NCBI GenBank assembly: GCA_027451265.1
Contig: DAIDJT010000004.1
Coordinates: forward strand, 1-30,465
Direction: 5' to 3'
Origin: Bacteroidales bacterium
Lineage (GTDB): Bacteria > Bacteroidota > Bacteroidia > Bacteroidales > VadinHA17
Length of the DNA stretch: 30,465 nucleotides
The position numbers and the translations under genes are program-made. Shown here one piece after another: positions 25,563 to 30,465 of the stretch. Numbering within the stretch: the first letter of the stretch is position 1; each line of letters opens with the position of its first letter. The notes under the pieces are model-generated. The model did no database searches. It was not told the DNA's origin and saw only the letters and a program-made list of their open reading frames with translations.

Positions 25563-28500
25563 TTAAAACTTACAGGATACTCCGGCGGTGATGGTCCTGA
25601 ATAACGGGTAACCTGTTATCCCGGCATTGATGTTCTCAGGGTCAACGCTGTACTTCTTCAGTGAAGAGATGGAAGCGAGGTTGGTTCCCCTGGCGAAGAT
25701 CCGCAGATTGTTCATCGCCAGCCTGCGCGATGCGGAGACCGGGAAAGTGTAGCTCACCTCAATGTTCTTCAGCCTGAAATATGCAGCCTTGGCCACCCAG
25801 AATGTTGAGTACTGGTAGTTGTTGGGTGAGACGGTTGTGAGCCTTGGATAATCATTGGTAACCGGGAACCTGTCAAGCATCAGTTCCGAATAGTTCTGGC
25901 CGGTACCGTTGATCATGAAATACCTGTTGTTGGAAAGCATTACGCTGCCGTCAGCTTCTCCCTGCCCCAGGGCGTAGATCCCGAATCCCTTGTATCCGGC
26001 CGAAAGATTGAGTCCGTAGAAGACCCTCGGCGAGTGATAGTCAGTTACGGTGACATCAAGTTCATCAACCACCTTGTCATTATTGATGTCTGCATACTTT
26101 ATATCACCAGGCTGAAGGGCTCCCCAGCTCTGCGTAATGCCTCTCGAGGTTATCTCACCTGCAGTCTGGAACAGGCCCTCTGCCTTGTACAGCCAGAATG
26201 CATCCATGTCGGCTCCGGTAAGTTTCTGGTATTCCGGGAGTGCATCAGGTTCATCAACCACAAGGTATTTGCCCCTCATGTACATCGCATTGCCCCCGAT
26301 CCCGTAACTGAAGTCACCGATACGCTTGTTCCACTGCACAAGACCATCAATTCCCCATCTCATATCCTCACCGTAATTTGTGGCGGGAAGAAACTGAGGA
26401 CTGCCTATGATTGAAGGAGTTGAAGCTCCCTTGTTCGAAATCTTATCATAGTTCTTCTCATTGAAGTAGTTAACCTCAACATCAAGAGCCTTTCCGAACA
26501 GCTGGGCCTGTACACCGGCGTTTATGAAACGCCTCTTCGGAAGCACAAAATTATCACTGCCGGTCTGTACAAGTGTGTAAATATCAACCCATTCTCCTCT
26601 GTTGGAGGCGACACCTGAGTTCCAGCCACCGTTCAGTGTCCAGAGTGTTTCATTCAGGTAGAACGGGTTGTAACCCTGCAGGTAATAGTCATTGATACCC
26701 ATTATGCCGGCTGATCCGTAAACCTTAAGGTAGTTAACCGTTTTGCTGGCGCTGAGGAAATCCTCGTTGCTGGCTATCCATGCAAGACCGGCGGTGGGAT
26801 AGAGTGAGAACCTCTTCCCGGCTGGCATCCTGTTACTGCCTGAATAAACCATGTCAAGCTGGGCAACGTACCTGTTGTCAAATCCGTAATTAAGCCTGAC
26901 CGACAGGTCCTCGACCTTGGATGGCTGATACCAGTCATCATTCGAGGTATACTCCTCGAGTGCTGCGTAGAATACCGCATCTGCAGCAAGCGAACTGCGA
27001 CCGAACTCACGTTCGTAGTTCAGTCCGGCATACCCGGCTGTCCTCTTGAGCACATCAAAATTGCCAAGCGACATTGTGGGGACAACCACTGCATCAACAA
27101 CCCTTACAGGCGTCACGCCCTGCAGCCTGTACAGCGCTGCCGTACCGCCCTTGCTGTTGATGATTGTGTTCGATACATCGAATGAGGCATTCCCGAATGC
27201 TTTCAGGCCTTCCATGATGCTGCCGAGGTCAACCTCCAGCCTTGCATTATTCTGTGCGTTGAGGATCATGCCGTCACCAAATCCGGAATAAGCCAGCTCG
27301 TTTGTCAGGTTAACAGGAAAGTTATCGCTCCTGATAAGGAGTGAGTCAGCATAGATCGGGTGCGCATTCGACGGGTAGACCGATAGTATATCAAACATAT
27401 TGTATACCCCGGCACCCGAAGATACGTTGGGGAAGCGCTGCTTGTTCAGCGAGGCGGCTATGTTGATGCTTAGATTCATGAAGTCGTTCAGCTTTATGGC
27501 CACATTGCCGCGCAGCTTGTACCTGTTGTTCTTCACCTTCTCCCCCACATTCTCCAGGCCGGCACCTCCGACGTAATCAAACATCGAGAAGTATGTCACC
27601 CTCTTGTCGCCGCCTTCGAAGCTCACACTGGCCTTGCGGAAGGGAGCTGATTTGGCTACATACTCACCATAATAATCCACATCAGGATGGGTGAGCAGGT
27701 TTGAATGGTTCTGGTAGGCGGCCAGGTCGGCAGGTGTATACCAGGCTTCATAACCGTCATTCTCCAGCGCCTCGTTGAGGAGGTTGGCATAATTGTATGA
27801 ATCAAGGTATTTCGGCATGGTGGCCGGTGTACTTACCCCGTACTCGGCTGAGACCTTCATTTCCCTGTTGAAACTGCTTCCCTTGCGGGTGGTGATCCAG
27901 ATCACCGGACCGGAGCCCGAGAGACCCAGCATCGCCCTGCCGGAGAGATCCCTGATAACCTGTACCTCCTGTACTTCGGATACTGAGAGACCAGACACAT
28001 CCCTGATAATTCCGTCAATGTAGACGGTGGCACCGGTGCCTCTTATGAACGCCCCGAAAGATTCATAACCGGGGACGGTAGAATAGGGCTCAATTGTAAG
28101 CCCGGGAAGCCTGCCTGACAGTGCCTCAAGCAAAGAGGCCGAAGGATATGACATCAGTTCGTCACCGGTGATGGTGGTCACGGCCGACACAATGCGGTTG
28201 CTGCCCAGTTCCCTGTATGGAAGGGCATCAACATTTGTCTCGCTGACAAAGCGATACTCATCGAGAACTATCGGTTCAACGGTGTTTGTGCCGGGGGCTA
28301 CCTCAACAACCTTCACCTTAAATCCCTCAAGGCTGATTGCCAGCCTGTCGGTCTCGCCTGAAGTGACCCCTATCTCAAAGTTTCCCTGCGCATCTGTAAC
28401 AGCCGACTGGTTGGTGTTGAAGGATTTTACCACAATACCCTGCATTGGCTGATCATGGCTGGAAACCACTGTTCCTTTCACTATGGTTTTTGGTATCTCC

Positions 28501-28595
28501 CTTGCCTGCCCCCAGACATCGCCTCCGAAGAGGAGCCCGAGTATGGCGGAAATGACCATTACCTTTCTGAATATATTGTTTTTCATAACTTTCAT
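25563..28595 (-). CDS. SusC/RagA-type TonB-dependent outer-membrane transporter
   Basis: This 1010-residue outer-membrane channel imports oligosaccharides using TonB energy. After the signal peptide (to about residue 30) comes a carboxypeptidase-regulatory-like beta domain (38-112; VKGTVVSSHDQPMQGIVV). The plug (about 128-240; YPSASLLEALSGRLPGL, VYIDGIIRDVSGLSVSEVQE) and a 22-strand-type barrel follow, ending in aromatic Phe (AGVSCKF). The plug motif normally reading like AANGVILITTKKG is here SGSGPVIWITTRKG, a divergent form. The stop shares a base with a possible SusD ATG (TAATG), consistent with a tight operon. An ATG at 28586 (MKNNIFRK) is an alternative start. Confidence 0.93.
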   Translation of the reverse strand: MKVMKNNIFRKVMVISAILGLLFGGDVWGQAREIPKTIVKGTVVSSHDQPMQGIVVKSFNTNQSAVTDAQGNFEIGVTSGETDRLAISLEGFKVKVVEVAPGTNTVEPIVLDEYRFVSETNVDALPYRELGSNRIVSAVTTITGDELMSYPSASLLEALSGRLPGLTIEPYSTVPGYESFGAFIRGTGATVYIDGIIRDVSGLSVSEVQEVQVIRDLSGRAMLGLSGSGPVIWITTRKGSSFNREMKVSAEYGVSTPATMPKYLDSYNYANLLNEALENDGYEAWYTPADLAAYQNHSNLLTHPDVDYYGEYVAKSAPFRKASVSFEGGDKRVTYFSMFDYVGGAGLENVGEKVKNNRYKLRGNVAIKLNDFMNLSINIAASLNKQRFPNVSSGAGVYNMFDILSVYPSNAHPIYADSLLIRSDNFPVNLTNELAYSGFGDGMILNAQNNARLEVDLGSIMEGLKAFGNASFDVSNTIINSKGGTAALYRLQGVTPVRVVDAVVVPTMSLGNFDVLKRTAGYAGLNYEREFGRSSLAADAVFYAALEEYTSNDDWYQPSKVEDLSVRLNYGFDNRYVAQLDMVYSGSNRMPAGKRFSLYPTAGLAWIASNEDFLSASKTVNYLKVYGSAGIMGINDYYLQGYNPFYLNETLWTLNGGWNSGVASNRGEWVDIYTLVQTGSDNFVLPKRRFINAGVQAQLFGKALDVEVNYFNEKNYDKISNKGASTPSIIGSPQFLPATNYGEDMRWGIDGLVQWNKRIGDFSYGIGGNAMYMRGKYLVVDEPDALPEYQKLTGADMDAFWLYKAEGLFQTAGEITSRGITQSWGALQPGDIKYADINNDKVVDELDVTVTDYHSPRVFYGLNLSAGYKGFGIYALGQGEADGSVMLSNNRYFMINGTGQNYSELMLDRFPVTNDYPRLTTVSPNNYQYSTFWVAKAAYFRLKNIEVSYTFPVSASRRLAMNNLRIFARGTNLASISSLKKYSVDPENINAGITGYPLFRTITAGVSCKF

Positions 28596-28624
28596 CTTTC
28601 TCTATAATGACCAGTTTATCCTTA

Positions 28625-30388
28625 TCACCATCCCGGGTTCTGTTTAAACTCTTTGAACATAAGTGCATCACTTAGTGGTATGGGCCACTTGTAGTGTTTC
28701 TGCTCAAATGTCAGGGTGACAACCGGCAGAGTTGTACGGGAGATGTTGTAGCCAGTAGGCCTGCCGGGGTTCTCGATAAGGTCCACACCGTAAAGCTGCT
28801 TGTGCTGAATCTTGTGTGCGTCGCCCCACCTGGAGAGATCGAAGAAGCGTTTGCCCTCGAGATAGAGCTCTACTGCCCTCTCGTTCTTGATCCTCTCACG
28901 GAAGGTTTCCTTGCCCGCAAGATACCTTGAGTTCACGCCGGGCATTTCCATGCGTTCCCTCACCTTGTTGACAGCCTGTACTGCTGACATTGTTGCTCCC
29001 GGAAGGGTGTAGTTCGGACCGCCAAGCTCATTGGCTGCCTCGGCATACATCAGGAGGATGTCAGCATACCTGAAGTAAATAGTATGTGTGAACGGTGCGG
29101 AGGCATTTGACCAGAGGTCGACGTTTTTGCCCCAGAACTTACGTGCCAGGTAACCGGTATAGGAGAAATGCTTCAGGTCACCGCTGGCACGGTCACGCCC
29201 GCCGTTGTACAGCTCAAGGTAAAGATCGGTGCCGCTGGTCCAGCGCTCACGGTTAAACAGAATGCTGTGATAAAAACGGGGATCCCTGTTTATGTAAGGA
29301 TTCTGGGCATCATATTCGGGATCATCCCCGATGGCCAGCCCGTTCTTGGTTTCAAACAGGTCAACAATGTTCTGTGACGGACTGTAACCCTGAATGATAC
29401 CCCCCTCGGCCAGACTGGCAATTGTAAAAGTGCTGAACTGGCTGCCGGAAGTGACTGCCTCATATAATTCCCATATGATTTCATCATTGTAGGGAGTGTA
29501 CATGAAGATGCTGTCAAAACCGCTGGGATAGGTGATTGTCTGAACACCGCCGGGTGCCAGATAAGACACCTGGTCAGTGCCGCCTGATTGCTTCAGCTTG
29601 TACTGACCTGTGCTCTGAGCGTATGCGATCAGATTCCATGCAGCTTCGGCGGCGGCAGTCCAGTACTCGGTGTTATTTGAAGGGTTGTTTGAAGGACTTG
29701 CGTCAAACAGGAGAGCGGATGCCTTGATTGCCATGGCGGCGCCTTTCGTAGGCCTGCCGGTGTTTGCCATGTCCCACTTCTCAGGCAGCAGTTCAGCTGC
29801 CGCATCACAGTCTTCGGCAATCTTCAGGGCAGTTTCATGGAATGAAAGCCTTGGCAGGGCATAGTTGTCTGAACCACCCAGTGGCTCTGTCAGATAAGGC
29901 ATGCCACCATGACGGATGAGGAACTCATAATAGTACCATGCCCTCATGAAAAGCGCCTGACCTTCAATCTGGTTGATCTGCTGCTGGGTGGCATTACCCT
30001 CCAGCATCGGCAGTTTCTGCAGACAGATGTTGGCTATGCGGATGCTCTGCCAGGCACCCCAGATGGTTGAGAATTGCAGGGCCTGTGCAGTGCTGTAAGC
30101 ACGAATCCAGTCTCCTGACTGAACCACACCCATCGTCTCCCACTGGGCTGACTCGGTGTAACCCTCGTCACACATGGCAGCTATCATACCGTAATCATAA
30201 TCAGCCAGGTAGTTAAGCATGTCCTTGTACATCCTGTCCTCGAACTTCCGGAAGTTATTATAGTCGGTGAAGACCTGCTGCTCGTCCATTCCGGTAGAAT
30301 CCTGTACCTTATCAAGGTACTCTTCACATCCCTGGAAGATCAGGGCTACCGTGACAAGTATTATTGTAGTAATCCTTTTCATTTTCAT
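28625..30388 (-). CDS. SusD-like surface glycan-binding lipoprotein (first pair)
   Basis: This 587-residue SusD/RagB family lipoprotein has the signal MKMKRITTIILVTVALIFQGC (lipidated Cys21). An AGGA sits 6 nt before the ATG at 30388, supporting this start. It shows the standard SusD order: helical TPR core (EGQALFMRAWYYYEFLIRHGG, KGAAMAIKASALLFDASPS), FRYADILLMYAEAANELGG, IKNERAVELYLEGKRFFDL, and the terminal PIPLSDALMFKEFKQNPGW. It has a normal length and no inserted module, unlike the second SusD of the locus. It follows a SusC whose last codons end 12 bp upstream, and it precedes the second SusC by only 29 bp. Two SusCD pairs therefore share one transcript and may take up different fragments of the same glycan. 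Confidence 0.94.
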   Translation of the reverse strand: MKMKRITTIILVTVALIFQGCEEYLDKVQDSTGMDEQQVFTDYNNFRKFEDRMYKDMLNYLADYDYGMIAAMCDEGYTESAQWETMGVVQSGDWIRAYSTAQALQFSTIWGAWQSIRIANICLQKLPMLEGNATQQQINQIEGQALFMRAWYYYEFLIRHGGMPYLTEPLGGSDNYALPRLSFHETALKIAEDCDAAAELLPEKWDMANTGRPTKGAAMAIKASALLFDASPSNNPSNNTEYWTAAAEAAWNLIAYAQSTGQYKLKQSGGTDQVSYLAPGGVQTITYPSGFDSIFMYTPYNDEIIWELYEAVTSGSQFSTFTIASLAEGGIIQGYSPSQNIVDLFETKNGLAIGDDPEYDAQNPYINRDPRFYHSILFNRERWTSGTDLYLELYNGGRDRASGDLKHFSYTGYLARKFWGKNVDLWSNASAPFTHTIYFRYADILLMYAEAANELGGPNYTLPGATMSAVQAVNKVRERMEMPGVNSRYLAGKETFRERIKNERAVELYLEGKRFFDLSRWGDAHKIQHKQLYGVDLIENPGRPTGYNISRTTLPVVTLTFEQKHYKWPIPLSDALMFKEFKQNPGW

Positions 30389-30400
30389 TGGTTTTCCTGG

Positions 30401-30465
30401 TTAGAATGTCATCCTCACCTCGAGAGTGAACCGTTTCATCATCGGGTATGCACCGAAGTCAACAC
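30401..30465 (-). CDS. C-terminus of a SusC-type TonB-dependent transporter (partial)
   Basis: Only the last 21 codons are in the window. They read VDFGAYPMMKRFTLEVRMTF before TAA at 30401-30403. A final barrel strand ending in Phe, preceded by Gly-Ala-Tyr-Pro and followed 12 bp later by a SusD gene, is typical of SusC proteins. The rest lies beyond 30465. Confidence 0.85.
   Translation of the reverse strand, partial: VDFGAYPMMKRFTLEVRMTF

Overview
The window looks like a polysaccharide utilization locus (PUL) from a Bacteroidota genome, probably Bacteroidales or Marinilabiliales-like. It has paired SusC/SusD genes, many lipoproteins with short hydrophobic signal peptides, a Tat-signal Gfo/Idh oxidoreductase and DUF1080 proteins. 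No rRNA, tRNA, transposase, CRISPR array or regulator gene (HTCS, ECF sigma or AraC) was seen, so the exact taxon and the regulator are open.

Layout. Right arm (22022-30465, all minus strand): the C-terminus of one SusC, its SusD, a second SusC/SusD pair, and a DUF1735-type surface glycan-binding lipoprotein. A strong hairpin (21963-21992) closes this uptake operon. Middle (8980-21923, minus strand): a tightly packed enzyme operon. In order of transcription it holds GH51 alpha-L-arabinofuranosidase with a CBM-like front, GH127 beta-L-arabinofuranosidase, a DUF5695 protein, a BACON/DUF6055 HEXXH metallopeptidase-like lipoprotein with a DUF4859-like tail, a short GH51, and a lipoprotein aldose 1-epimerase. 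Left arm (3024-8768, plus strand): a second, divergent DUF5695 protein, a Tat-exported Gfo/Idh/MocA oxidoreductase, and a two-domain DUF1080 lipoprotein, closed by an intrinsic terminator (8856-8892) facing the epimerase. At the far left a GH3 enzyme with an inserted PA14 domain is divergent from the plus-strand set.

How it may work together (inference). Both alpha- and beta-L-arabinofuranosidases point to an arabinofuranose-rich plant glycan. The metallopeptidase-like protein suggests a glycoprotein target such as extensin or arabinogalactan protein. GH3 would remove a beta-linked sugar such as xylose, and the epimerase would equilibrate released sugar anomers. The Gfo/Idh plus DUF1080 pair suggests an additional 3-keto (oxidation then elimination) route of glycoside cleavage.

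Most notable: a discoidin-like module of about 145 residues is inserted inside the second SusD and inside the adjacent surface glycan-binding protein. A more distant relative sits at the N-terminus of GH127. Two divergent DUF5695 proteins of unknown activity lie in the two enzyme arms. Intergenic spaces, especially 5742-5990, contain degenerate tandem repeats, one set of which begins inside the 3' end of a DUF5695 gene.
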